From assembly GCA_016705235.1 (NCBI GenBank), contig JADIYP010000001.1, forward strand, positions 186,001-250,000: DNA of 64,000 nucleotides, written 5' to 3'. The first letter of the stretch is position 1. The number at the start of each line of letters is the position of its first letter. Below the pieces are notes generated by a model, which was given only the letters and a program-made list of their open reading frames with translations, searched no databases and was not told the origin of the DNA. The position numbers were made by a program, and so were the translations under genes. This document shows, piece by piece, positions 50,932-58,403 of this stretch. The DNA is from Candidatus Leptovillus affinis (lineage in GTDB: Bacteria > Chloroflexota > Anaerolineae > Promineifilales > Promineifilaceae).

Positions 50932-52425
50932 ATGAGGTATTGTGTGTTGAAACGGATTCTGCTAACCCTATTTTTACTGCTGCTGCTGGCAGCTTGCGGC
51001 GAAAAGCCAACGGCCGTACCCACCCCAACGGTAACGGCCGTTCCTACCCTCACGCTTCCCCCCCAACCTACAGCCATACCAACCACCGCTCCAACGCCCA
51101 CGCCGCAAAAACCGGCGCTTACGGCAGCCGATCAGAGCTTGAAAGATGACGGCCGTCTGCTCATTGCCAGCGTCACGGTGTTGGAACCAGCCTGGGTGGT
51201 CATCCACGCTGAGCGGGATGGGCAGGTGGAAGAGGTCTTGGGCTTTACGGCCGTTGCTCCCGGCACAACCCCTGACGTCGAAGTCACCATCGACCCGCTG
51301 GCGGCCACCGACCGGTTAACGGCGATGCTGCATGTGGATGCCGGGACAGAGGGGGAATTTGAGTTTCCTGGGGTAGACGAGCCGCTGCGGGGAGATACGG
51401 CCGTGATCTCCCAATCCTTGGCCATTATCCGCGACATGCAGCTTCCGGCAATCACCGCCGCCGACCAGGACATCAGCGAAGACGGCCTGGTGCGCATCGA
51501 GAGCGTTACCCTGACAAACCCGGGCTGGGTGGTCATCCACGCTGATGATCAGGGGGCGATTGGTCCGATTTTGGGCTTTACGTTTGTGGGCGCTGGCGAA
51601 ACGGCCGACGTGGTGGTGCATATTCCCTGGCGACAGGGCACGCCGGTTTTACACGCCATGCTGCATGAGGATAACGGCCGTGTCAACCGCTTCGATTTCC
51701 CGGAAGATGATTTACCCGTCCTGGTCACCGGCGAGCCGGTTGTAACCAGTTTCCAGGTCACTTATCCGCCTGACGTATTGGTGCTGGATCAACCGGTCAT
51801 CAGCGGCACGGTTACCGTGGAGCGGGTGATTAGCAATGGGCCGGGCTGGCTGGTGGTTTACCAGGACGAAGGCGGCAGCCCTGGCCTGATCATCGGTTCC
51901 GCGCCGTTAGTCGATGGCCTGAACGAGCAAGTGCCGGTCTCCGTGCGCGAATCCGGCGTTACCCCGCAGCTTTTCATTTTCCTGCACGAAGACACAGAAC
52001 CCGGCGCTGGCTTCAATTTTCCGGCCGCCGACCCGCAAATGATGTATCAGGGGCGCATCCCCAACCCCTTCAGCTTTCGCACCGACCCCGGCAATTACCT
52101 GGCCACGCGGGATCAGGCGTTGGCGGTGGATGGGGAGGATACGGCCGTTACCGTGCCGCTGGTGGTTGCCGAAACGGCCGTCTGGGTAGTTATTCACACC
52201 GACAATGAAGGCGAATTGGGCAATATCATCGGGCAGACATGGGTACCGGCGGGCATTAACCGCGAGGTTGTCGTACCCATCGACGCCGCGCAGATAACGC
52301 CCACTCTCTACGCCGTCTTGCATGTAGATGCCGGCACGCTCCAGGAATTCGAGCCAGGCGGCACGGATGTCCCCCTCCAGCGCAACCGCGCCATCATTCG
52401 CTCCCCCTTTGTAATTAGCGACTGA
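50932..52425 (+). CDS. Lipoprotein with four DUF7282-like repeats
   Basis: About 497 residues. A lipoprotein signal (VLKRILLTLFLLLLLAAC) precedes a Pro/Thr linker (TAVPTPTVTAVPTLTLP). Four copies of a roughly 110-residue domain follow, each with a strand like AWVVIHAERDGQ, then LGF and MLHVDAGTEGEFEFP-type segments (near 75-180, 190-300, 300-395 and 400-495). The first, second and fourth share WVVIH; the third reads WLVVYQDE. These resemble DUF7282 beta domains of extracellular proteins from Chloroflexota and haloarchaea. It is probably surface-exposed; function unknown. GTG 50944 with GAGG six bases upstream is an alternative start. Confidence 0.8.
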   Translation: MRYCVLKRILLTLFLLLLLAACGEKPTAVPTPTVTAVPTLTLPPQPTAIPTTAPTPTPQKPALTAADQSLKDDGRLLIASVTVLEPAWVVIHAERDGQVEEVLGFTAVAPGTTPDVEVTIDPLAATDRLTAMLHVDAGTEGEFEFPGVDEPLRGDTAVISQSLAIIRDMQLPAITAADQDISEDGLVRIESVTLTNPGWVVIHADDQGAIGPILGFTFVGAGETADVVVHIPWRQGTPVLHAMLHEDNGRVNRFDFPEDDLPVLVTGEPVVTSFQVTYPPDVLVLDQPVISGTVTVERVISNGPGWLVVYQDEGGSPGLIIGSAPLVDGLNEQVPVSVRESGVTPQLFIFLHEDTEPGAGFNFPAADPQMMYQGRIPNPFSFRTDPGNYLATRDQALAVDGEDTAVTVPLVVAETAVWVVIHTDNEGELGNIIGQTWVPAGINREVVVPIDAAQITPTLYAVLHVDAGTLQEFEPGGTDVPLQRNRAIIRSPFVISD

Positions 52426-52708
52426 GGCATGGAGATGGGAGATGGGAGACTCGAAAATCTGGGTCTTTAGGATTTCGTGGGGTCGGGCGTGAAGCGTGAT
52501 GCGTATTGCGTGAGGTCTCTCTGGTCACGCAACACGCTTCACGCATCATTGGGTGTCAACCCCCTGAAATCCCAAAGAACCGAAAATCTCTAATCTCTGG
52601 TCTCTAGCAGTTTGTCGGAAAAGTACCCGTAGCCGCGATTTCTTACCGCGTCTTCCAGAGGCGGGGTAAGGATACCCCGGCTACAAAAAGAGGTTCTCCG
52701 ACAGCCTG
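52426..52708. other. Gene-free repeat cluster
   Basis: Between convergent genes lie, in order, a GGAGATGGGAGA tract, the TCTTTAGGATTTC element (with a GCGTGATG hairpin nested in it), a GAGATTAGAGATT-type remnant and the CTAGCAGG-family element. No coding sequence is supported. Confidence 0.8.
52461..52581. mobile_element. TCTTTAGGATTTC element carrying a nested hairpin
   Basis: Same arms as the element at 15476-15540, but the loop holds an extra hairpin of about 60 bp (GTGAAGCGTGATGCG facing CGCTTCACGCATCA). The words are those of the tracts at 5400, 18139 and 61525, so one repeat family is inserted in another. Confidence 0.75.
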
Positions 52709-52712
52709 CTAG
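52604..52712. mobile_element. CTAGCAGG-family element, complete copy
   Basis: Ends CTAGCAGTTTGTCGGAA and TTCTCCGACAGCCTGCTAG are inverted repeats. The interior matches the inverse of 11310-11387. The right end overlaps and supplies the TAG stop of deoC. Confidence 0.8.
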
Positions 52713-53422
52713 TCCCCCACTTCCTGCATAATGGCCACGCCGCTGCTGGCGCCGATGCGGTTGGCGCCGGCGCGGACCATCGCCAGGGCGTCGGCCAGGT
52801 TGCGCACGCCGCCGGACGCCTTCACGCCCAACGCCTGCCCGACCACGCCGCGCATCAGGGCCACATCGGCCTCGGTTGCCCCGCCCGTGCCAAAACCAGT
52901 GGAAGTTTTGACAAAATCTGCGCCAGCCGCCATAGACAGACGGCAGGCGGTTTCCTTTTCCTCGTCACTAAGATAGCAGGTTTCGATGATGACTTTGAGG
53001 TTTGCCTGCCCGGCGTGGGCGGCGGCGGCTACGGCGGCGATGTCCTGCTGAACTTGGGGGAAACGGCCGTCTTTCAACGCGCCAATGTCCACCACCATGT
53101 CAATCTCGTGCGCGCCATCGGCCAGGGCTTGCTGCGTTTCGGCCACCTTGGCGGCCGTGGTGGTTGCGCCCAGCGGAAAACCAACGACGCTGCACACCTT
53201 CACCGGCGAACCGGCTAATTTTTCGGCCACCAGGGCCACGTGCGTCGGATTCACGCACACCGAGGCAAAGGTGTACTGCAGCGCCTCGTCGCAAATTCGG
53301 GCCACATCGGCCTGGGAGGCGAAGGCCTTGAGGATCGTGTGATCAATCAATCGGGCGATAAAGCCCGGCTCTTTTTCCAGCGCGGCCAAAATATCGGCCT
53401 GGGTCATCGTATCGGGATTCAT
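52709..53422 (-). CDS. deoC: Deoxyribose-phosphate aldolase
   Basis: The 237-residue protein is a class I aldolase TIM barrel. RLIDHTILKAFASQADV is the N-terminal signature. The Schiff-base lysine is K172 in ADFVKTSTGFGTGGAT and the second lysine K201 in GVKASGGVRN; acidic D112 sits in EIDMVVDIGALK. It splits 2-deoxyribose-5-phosphate into glyceraldehyde-3-phosphate and acetaldehyde. AGAGG lies 7 bases before the start. The stop codon is part of a short mobile element. deoB lies just upstream in the same direction, with a small brnA gene between. Confidence 0.97.
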   Translation of the reverse strand: MNPDTMTQADILAALEKEPGFIARLIDHTILKAFASQADVARICDEALQYTFASVCVNPTHVALVAEKLAGSPVKVCSVVGFPLGATTTAAKVAETQQALADGAHEIDMVVDIGALKDGRFPQVQQDIAAVAAAAHAGQANLKVIIETCYLSDEEKETACRLSMAAGADFVKTSTGFGTGGATEADVALMRGVVGQALGVKASGGVRNLADALAMVRAGANRIGASSGVAIMQEVGD

Positions 53423-53457
53423 GGGATTGCCTCTTGGAAATGGTTGTTTTGCAAAGA

Positions 53458-53763
53458 TTACGAAGAAGTCGTTGAATAGGTGTTATCCAGTTCTTCACGA
53501 ATGACGCGTCGTAAAGTGTCTTCCAGACTGTCGCGTTCCATAGCCTGTCGCAAGGCTTCATTGATCAATGTCTGATAGCCACGGTCTCCGGCTTTTGCCT
53601 GAAAGTATTCAATTAGAACCGTATCGAGCAAGATGGTTACCCGGCGCTTGCGTGACGCAGGTTTTAGCCCCACGCGAAATTCAGCCCGTTCCATGTCGGC
53701 TTGAGTGATTTCCGGATAATCGTCTGCGTCATCAAAAGTTGGAGAAGAATAGGAGTTGCTCAT
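53458..53763 (-). CDS. BrnA-like antitoxin, apparently without BrnT
   Basis: From ATG 53763 (MSNSYSSPTFDDADD) the protein has 101 residues. An acidic N-terminal half (DYPEITQADMERAEFRVG) precedes the ribbon-helix-helix segment KRRVTILLDTVLIEYFQAKA and GYQTLINEALRQAM, the BrnA signature. BrnA represses its own promoter and neutralises the RNase BrnT. No brnT gene is visible on either side, so this is an orphan or its partner is elsewhere. An inverted repeat inside its promoter (53794-53809) fits autoregulation. Confidence 0.8.
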   Translation of the reverse strand: MSNSYSSPTFDDADDYPEITQADMERAEFRVGLKPASRKRRVTILLDTVLIEYFQAKAGDRGYQTLINEALRQAMERDSLEDTLRRVIREELDNTYSTTSS

Positions 53764-53788
53764 GTTTACTTGCCTCACGCATGTGTGA

Positions 53789-53817
53789 GATTATGCATAT
53801 ATTTATGCACAAGTCAA
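53789..53817 (-). promoter_or_regulatory. Promoter and operator of brnA
   Basis: On the minus strand, TTGACT, a 17-base spacer and ATAATC form a sigma-70-type promoter. The inverted repeat TGCATA-AATA-TATGCA sits between them, a likely site for BrnA itself. The -35 overlaps the 3' end of deoB. Confidence 0.6.
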
Positions 53818-54992
53818 CGAAGAAGCGCCGACTTGAAACTTTGGCCGGGGAATGTGAGTTCCACCCCCAACACATCCGCAATGGTCGCCGCCAGATCGGC
53901 AAAAGTAGACCGGACACCGAGGTTAACGGCCGTTTTCACCCCCGCCCCCGTCAGCAAAATCGGCACGTACTCGCGTGAATGGTCGGTGCTGGGCGTGGTT
54001 GGGTCGTTGCCGTGATCGGCAGTAATCACCAGCAGGTCGTCGGCGGCTAACGCGGCCAGGATTTCCGGCAGGCGCTGGTCGAACTCGGCCAGGGCGTCGG
54101 CGTAGCCTTGCGGGTTGTTGCGGTGGCCGAATTGGGCGTCGAAATCCACCAGATTGGTGAAGATGAGGCCGCGCTCGCGCCGGTCGCGGATGGCGGCGAG
54201 GGTTTTGTCTACGCCGTCGTTGTTGTCCTGGGTGTAGACATAATCGGTGATGCCCTGGCCGACAAAGATGTCGTTGATTTTGCCCACCGCGTAAACCATC
54301 AGCCCGGCCTCTTTGAGCGCATCCAGCAGGGTCGGCTGCGGCGGCACGACGGAAAAATCGTGCCGGTTGGCGGTGCGCGTGAAGCTGCCGGGCTGCCCGA
54401 CAAACGGCCGGGCAATCACCCGGCTGACCTCATGCTCGCCGCGCAAAATCGCGCGGGCAATGTGGCACATGCGGTACAACTCGTCGATGGGGATGATGTC
54501 CTCGTGGGCGGCGATCTGGAAAACGCTGTCACCGGAGGTGTAGATGATGGGTTTGCCGGTGGCCATGTGTTCTGCGCCCAACTCGTCCAAAATGACGGTT
54601 CCGGAAGCGGGGTAGTTGCCCAGCGTGCCGCGCCCGATTTCGGCCTCGAAGCGGTCCATCACGTCCGGCGGGAAGCCGTTGGGGTAAAGGGGAAACGGCC
54701 GTGCCAGTTGCACGCCCATCAATTCCCAATGCCCGGTGGTGGTGTCTTTACCGGCGGAAACTTCGGCCATTTTGCCGTAAACGGCCGTGGGCGCGGTTTG
54801 CGGATTCACGCCCTGCAAGATGGCGATGTTGCCCAGGCCCATTTGGGTGAGATTGGGTACGTTCAGGCCGCCGACGGCAACGGCCGTGTTGCCCAGGGTG
54901 TGACTGCCGACGTCGCCAAAGTCGGCGGCGTCTGGCAGTTCGCCGATGCCGACGCTGTCTAAAACGATGACGATGACGCGGTTGATACTCAT
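53814..54992 (-). CDS. deoB: Phosphopentomutase
   Basis: ATG 54992 (MSINRVIVIVLDSVGIGEL) with AAAGGA upstream gives 392 residues, the normal DeoB size; a 43-residue extension is repeat-derived. The alkaline-phosphatase superfamily metal sites are visible: D11 in VLDSVGIGELPDA, active Thr in SAGKDTTTGHWELMG, and the distal metal residues in VITADHGNDPTTPSTDHSRE. It interconverts (deoxy)ribose-1-phosphate and -5-phosphate, feeding DeoC. Together with deoC and cdd it suggests growth on nucleosides. The upstream spacer has GGATTTCGGATT words. Confidence 0.96.
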   Translation of the reverse strand: MSINRVIVIVLDSVGIGELPDAADFGDVGSHTLGNTAVAVGGLNVPNLTQMGLGNIAILQGVNPQTAPTAVYGKMAEVSAGKDTTTGHWELMGVQLARPFPLYPNGFPPDVMDRFEAEIGRGTLGNYPASGTVILDELGAEHMATGKPIIYTSGDSVFQIAAHEDIIPIDELYRMCHIARAILRGEHEVSRVIARPFVGQPGSFTRTANRHDFSVVPPQPTLLDALKEAGLMVYAVGKINDIFVGQGITDYVYTQDNNDGVDKTLAAIRDRRERGLIFTNLVDFDAQFGHRNNPQGYADALAEFDQRLPEILAALAADDLLVITADHGNDPTTPSTDHSREYVPILLTGAGVKTAVNLGVRSTFADLAATIADVLGVELTFPGQSFKSALLR

Positions 54993-55117
54993 GGGAAAAT
55001 CCTTTTGATTTCGGATTTTGGATTGCGGATTTCGGAATGGTGGGGCAATCCGTGTTTGAAGTATTGTACTCGATGTGGGGGGTGTTTTGTAGGCGAGAGG
55101 GCGCACGGCCGTTCCCA

Positions 55118-55501
55118 TCACCGCTTCACCACTACAGAATTCACCCAGCCTGAAAACTCTTCACGCGACATCTTCCCTGATGCAACTTGCAAAACAGCCT
55201 TTTCTTGCTCATCGGTTGAACTCCGAATTTCAAAACCGTTGAGGAACAAAAAAATCTCCATAGCTGCATGGCCGGTGCGTTTATTACCATCTAAAAACGG
55301 GTGATTTTGGATAATGGAAAAACCGAGGGTCGCTGCTTTTTCAACGAGTGTGGGATAAAGTTCGACGCCATCAAATGTCATGCGCGGTTGCGCTAAAGAG
55401 GATTCCAGCCTGCCAATATCACGCACCCCGAATGAGCCGCCCGTCTGTGCTATCAAGCGGTCATGCAAGGTTAGCACTTCATTTAATGTCAGGTAGCGCA
55501 C
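55118..55501 (-). CDS. doc: Doc-type death-on-curing toxin (Fic fold)
   Basis: The 127-residue protein has the Doc/Fic active-site loop NHPFLDGNKRTGH (H67, D71, K74, R75). The N-terminus MRYLTLNEVLTLHDRLIAQTG and the flanking segment VEKAATLGFSIIQ are typical of the family. Doc phosphorylates elongation factor Tu and stops translation; the GNK form of the loop, rather than GNGR, matches Doc kinases rather than AMPylating Fic proteins. It begins 2 bases after the antitoxin stop, so translation is coupled. All catalytic residues are intact. Confidence 0.9.
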   Translation of the reverse strand: MRYLTLNEVLTLHDRLIAQTGGSFGVRDIGRLESSLAQPRMTFDGVELYPTLVEKAATLGFSIIQNHPFLDGNKRTGHAAMEIFLFLNGFEIRSSTDEQEKAVLQVASGKMSREEFSGWVNSVVVKR

Positions 55502-55503
55502 AA

Positions 55504-55704
55504 TTAGGCTGCAAGTCTCTTATAAAGTGTTTCGTTTTTCTGCAAGATGTAATCAAGCGCTTCTTGGAACGATTCTTCTGGAGAAGCCACCAATTCTTCG
55601 ACGCTGGCGCGTACCAGGTCTTCCGGCGCGACATTATGGCGCTGGGCTAACGCTTTCAATTTCATCATTACATCATCGGTAACAGCAATTGTGATTGATG
55701 TCAT
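55504..55704 (-). CDS. Antitoxin partner of Doc (ribbon-helix-helix-like)
   Basis: ATG 55704 gives 66 residues; the frame extends to a GTG at 55716. The N-terminal strand MTSITIAVTDDVMMKLKALA and helix VAPEDLVRASVEELV resemble CopG-type DNA-binding domains. The C-terminal helix (SFQEALDYILQKNETLYKRLA) is the likely toxin-neutralising segment. It differs from classic Phd antitoxins, but gene order, spacing and size support the partnership. Confidence 0.8.
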   Translation of the reverse strand: MTSITIAVTDDVMMKLKALAQRHNVAPEDLVRASVEELVASPEESFQEALDYILQKNETLYKRLAA

Positions 55705-55786
55705 AACATTATCCACTCTAAAGTGTGAGATTATTTACCTACACGTTACCATTTTATCAGAAAATGAATGAATTTACGGAATGCCG

Positions 55787-56275
55787 TTAGCCGATTAACT
55801 TTTCGATTTGATTCAATACCTCTGGTAAAACAGCTTCAACCGTCTCAGACAACCCTTCACCATAACCGAGGGAAACGGCCGTTACCGTCACCAGATACGC
55901 GCGGGGGAAACGGCCGTATACCTCCCGTGCATACCCCAGCACTCCCGCCGGGTCAAAATGATGGGTAAACGCGCCAATCCGCGGCGGCGCCGGCTCAATG
56001 GTCCGCACCTGAATCGCCCCCGGTTCCCCTTCCACCGACGCATCGACAAAAATCACCAGGTCTGTTTCGCTGATCGGCTCGGCGAGTTCCGGCAGCAGTT
56101 GGTGCACGGCGATTAATTGCGGAGTGCGGAGTGCGGAGTGCGGAGTGGATTGCGGATTGTCCCGTTGACTATTGGCGATTGACGATTGGCGATTGGCGAT
56201 TTCTTCTACGACGCGCCAGCCGATGCCGTCATCACCGCGCAGTGGGTTGCCGTAACCGATCAGTAAACTATTCAT
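55787..56275 (-). CDS. hoxW: Hydrogenase maturation protease with repeat-derived insertion
   Basis: From ATG 56275 the protein has 162 residues. It shows the HyaD/HoxW peptidase pattern: LLIGYGNPLRGDDGIGW (metal Glu/Asp region), VIFVDASVEG (second acidic ligand) and FTHHFDPAGVLGYA (His ligand). It should clip the C-terminal peptide from HoxH after nickel insertion. Residues about 28-52 (RQSSIANSQRDNPQSTPHS) are encoded by GATTGGCG and GGAGTGCG repeats of the intergenic kind, in frame, at a place where relatives have a short loop. It follows hoxH but is separated from it by a terminator-like hairpin. Confidence 0.88.
   Translation of the reverse strand: MNSLLIGYGNPLRGDDGIGWRVVEEIANRQSSIANSQRDNPQSTPHSALRTPQLIAVHQLLPELAEPISETDLVIFVDASVEGEPGAIQVRTIEPAPPRIGAFTHHFDPAGVLGYAREVYGRFPRAYLVTVTAVSLGYGEGLSETVEAVLPEVLNQIEKLIG
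56115..56205. repeat. GGAGTGCG and GATTGGCG tracts inside hoxW
   Basis: Reiterated GCGGAGT and GGCGATT words lie in frame in the hoxW coding sequence. Similar words occur at gene junctions at 55010 and 63843. Confidence 0.85.
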
Positions 56276-56299
56276 ACCCTCAACCATAACAAAGCCAAC

Positions 56300-56330
56300 A
56301 AAAAAGAGCCAGAGAATGACCTCTGGCTCT
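56300..56330 (-). terminator. Terminator-like hairpin between hoxH and hoxW
   Basis: AGAGCCAGAG and CTCTGGCTCT form a perfect 10-bp stem with a 6-base loop. Read leftward it is followed by six T residues. It should reduce readthrough into hoxW. A CTCTAGCT word tract (56331-56360) adjoins it and holds the hoxH stop. Confidence 0.8.
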
Positions 56331-56356
56331 CCCTCTATCTCTAGCTCTAGCTCTAG

Positions 56357-57781
56357 CTAACCCTGGAACCGCTCATCCAAGATCGCGCCATCCGGGGCCA
56401 AAAGCTGCACTTGCAGCGGCATCTGGCCGACGGCGTGGGTAGAACAGCTCAGGCAGGGGTCGAAGGTGCGGATGACGGCCTCGACGCGGTTGAGCATACC
56501 TTCCTGGATTTGTTCGCCGCGCACGAAGTGCTTGGCGACCTGGTAGACGCCTTTGTTCATGGCCAGGTTGTTGTTGCCGGTGGCGATGATCATGTTGGCC
56601 CAGATGATACGGCCGTTCTTGTCAATCTTGTAATGGTGCAGCAGCGAACCACGCGGCGCTTCCGACATGCCCACGCCCTCGAAGGCGTTCGGCTCGGCAA
56701 ACGAACGCACGTGGTCGTTCAGGATGTCCGGGTCGTTCAGCAGGTTGCGGATGCGCTCGATGCAGTAAATGATTTCGATCAACCGGGCGTAGTGATAGTG
56801 GAAGGAACTCAGCACCGCGCCGCGCTGTAAGGAACGGAACTCGGCCCATTCCTGGTCGGCGATGGTCGTGCCACAGCGGTCGATGATGTTCATGCGCGCC
56901 AGCGGCCCCACGCGGAAAATGCCTTCCGGGTAGCCCATCGGCTTGTAGTAGGGCGATTTCAGGTACGAATCCGGCTCCACCGACTCGGCCAGCCACTGCT
57001 GATACGTCGCCGGCTCTAGCTGGTCGGCCACAATGTCGCCTACCGCGTTCATGATACGAATGCGACCGGCATACATGGACAGGTCGCCTTTGGGGTTTAC
57101 CATGCCCATGAACAGCGTGGGGAAATTGGCAAAGGTGCGGATTTCATCGCTGAACTGGCTGAAGGTGCCTTTGTACCAGTCGATGGTGCGCTGCGCCCGT
57201 TTCAGAGCGTCGGGGATCATCGCCAGGATAGCGTCGCGGTCTTCTTGCGACAGCGGGTGGCTGACGCCGCCGGGCACGATCCACGAGGGATGGATGCGTT
57301 TGCCGCCTAGCAGCTCGATGATTTGCTGGCCGAATTTACGCAGCGCGATGCCGTCTTGGGCCAACTGTGGCGCGGCTGAAGCGACGCCGAAGAGGTGGCG
57401 CTTCGCCGGATCGGCGTCCATGCCCAGCACCAGGTCCGGCGAGGAGAGGTGGAAGAAGCTGAGGGCGTGGGATTGGGTGATCTGCGCCAGGTTCATGATG
57501 CGGCGCAGGTTGCGCGCCGTGCGCGGCACGGTGACGGCCAACAGGGCATCGCAGGTTTTGGCCGAGGCGATGAGGTGGCTGACGGGGCAGATGCCGCAGA
57601 TGCGGGCGGTGAGGGAGGGCATTTCGTGGAACGGCCGTCCCTCGGTCATCTTCTCGAACCCACGAAACTGAGTCACATGAAAACGCGCATCGGCGACACG
57701 GCCGTCGTCGTCAAGTTGAATAGTTATCTTGCTGTGACCTTCAATCCGGGTCACGGGGTCAATTGTAATTGTCGATCCCAT
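56357..57781 (-). CDS. hoxH: [NiFe]-hydrogenase large subunit HoxH
   Basis: The 474-residue protein has both nickel-site motifs: L1 RICGICPVSH (C62, C65) and L2 DPCLSCSTHA (C443, C446, H449). A 24-residue C-terminal peptide follows H449-A450 and must be removed by HoxW. The segment TIDPVTRIEGHSKITI and overall length fit group 3d bidirectional enzymes. It binds the Ni-Fe(CN)2CO centre and interconverts H2 with protons and electrons in the cytoplasm. The operon order is hoxE-F-U-Y-H-W. A GGAG site lies 7 bases before ATG 57781. Confidence 0.96.
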   Translation of the reverse strand: MGSTITIDPVTRIEGHSKITIQLDDDGRVADARFHVTQFRGFEKMTEGRPFHEMPSLTARICGICPVSHLIASAKTCDALLAVTVPRTARNLRRIMNLAQITQSHALSFFHLSSPDLVLGMDADPAKRHLFGVASAAPQLAQDGIALRKFGQQIIELLGGKRIHPSWIVPGGVSHPLSQEDRDAILAMIPDALKRAQRTIDWYKGTFSQFSDEIRTFANFPTLFMGMVNPKGDLSMYAGRIRIMNAVGDIVADQLEPATYQQWLAESVEPDSYLKSPYYKPMGYPEGIFRVGPLARMNIIDRCGTTIADQEWAEFRSLQRGAVLSSFHYHYARLIEIIYCIERIRNLLNDPDILNDHVRSFAEPNAFEGVGMSEAPRGSLLHHYKIDKNGRIIWANMIIATGNNNLAMNKGVYQVAKHFVRGEQIQEGMLNRVEAVIRTFDPCLSCSTHAVGQMPLQVQLLAPDGAILDERFQG

Positions 57782-57790
57782 TGTATTTCT

Positions 57791-57866
57791 CCAGAAGAGA
57801 TTAGAGGGTAGAGACTAGAAATTGGCAGCTCTACCACCCTCTATCTCTAGCTCTCATCTCTAGCTA
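57791..57866. repeat. GAGATTAGAGG/CTCTAGCT hairpin tract in the hox operon
   Basis: An arm of GAGATTAGAGGGTAGAGACT faces CTACCACCCTCTATCTC. The tract lies between hoxY and hoxH and provides the hoxY stop codon. It may modulate expression of hoxH relative to the upstream genes. Confidence 0.75.
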
Positions 57867-58400
57867 AATGCCAAACCTTGTTTTGCCCAGCATCACCGGC
57901 TTGCGCCCGGCCAGAAGTTCCGTCAGCACATAAAAAATGGTGTCAGCCGAAGGCGGGCAGCCGGGGACAAACACATCCACCTCTACCACCTGATGCACCG
58001 GCACAGATGTTTTGCGTAAAGGCGGGATAACTTCTACCGGAATGTGCTGATTGAGATCCGCGTTTTCCAGGTAAGCGCGGTTGAGAATATCCTGGACTTT
58101 AAACGGATTGCGCATTCCGGGCACGTTGGCCGTCACGGCGCAGTCGCCCAGAGATACCAAAACCTTGGTATGCGCCCGCACTTTTTGGATTTTATGGTAA
58201 TCCTCTTCACTGCTGACCGCGCCTTCCACCAGGGTTACGTCTACCATCTCCGGGAACACTTTCAAGTCTACGAGAGGGCTGTAGACCAGGTCCGCCAGTT
58301 CGGCGACGGCCAAAATTCGTTCATCGATGTCCAGAAAAGACATGTGGCAGCCGGAGCAGCCATCCAGCCAAACTGTCGCTAATTTTGCTTTTTCACTCAT
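57864..58400 (-). CDS. hoxY: [NiFe]-hydrogenase small subunit HoxY
   Basis: The 178-residue protein has the proximal [4Fe-4S] ligands of group 3 small subunits: C15 and C18 in WLDGCSGCHMSF, C87 in SLGDCAVTANVPG and C148 in VPGCPPSADTI. It lacks the extra medial/distal clusters and signal peptide of membrane-bound enzymes, as expected of a soluble HoxY. It relays electrons between HoxH and HoxU. GAGG precedes ATG 58400; only 3 bases separate it from hoxU. Its TAG stop lies in repeat words. Confidence 0.96.
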   Translation of the reverse strand: MSEKAKLATVWLDGCSGCHMSFLDIDERILAVAELADLVYSPLVDLKVFPEMVDVTLVEGAVSSEEDYHKIQKVRAHTKVLVSLGDCAVTANVPGMRNPFKVQDILNRAYLENADLNQHIPVEVIPPLRKTSVPVHQVVEVDVFVPGCPPSADTIFYVLTELLAGRKPVMLGKTRFGI

Positions 58401-58403
58401 GGC

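Noticed and set aside
53732..53917. BrnT toxin for the brnA gene
   Set aside because: The small frame upstream is antisense-like noise overlapping deoB and has no BrnT motif.
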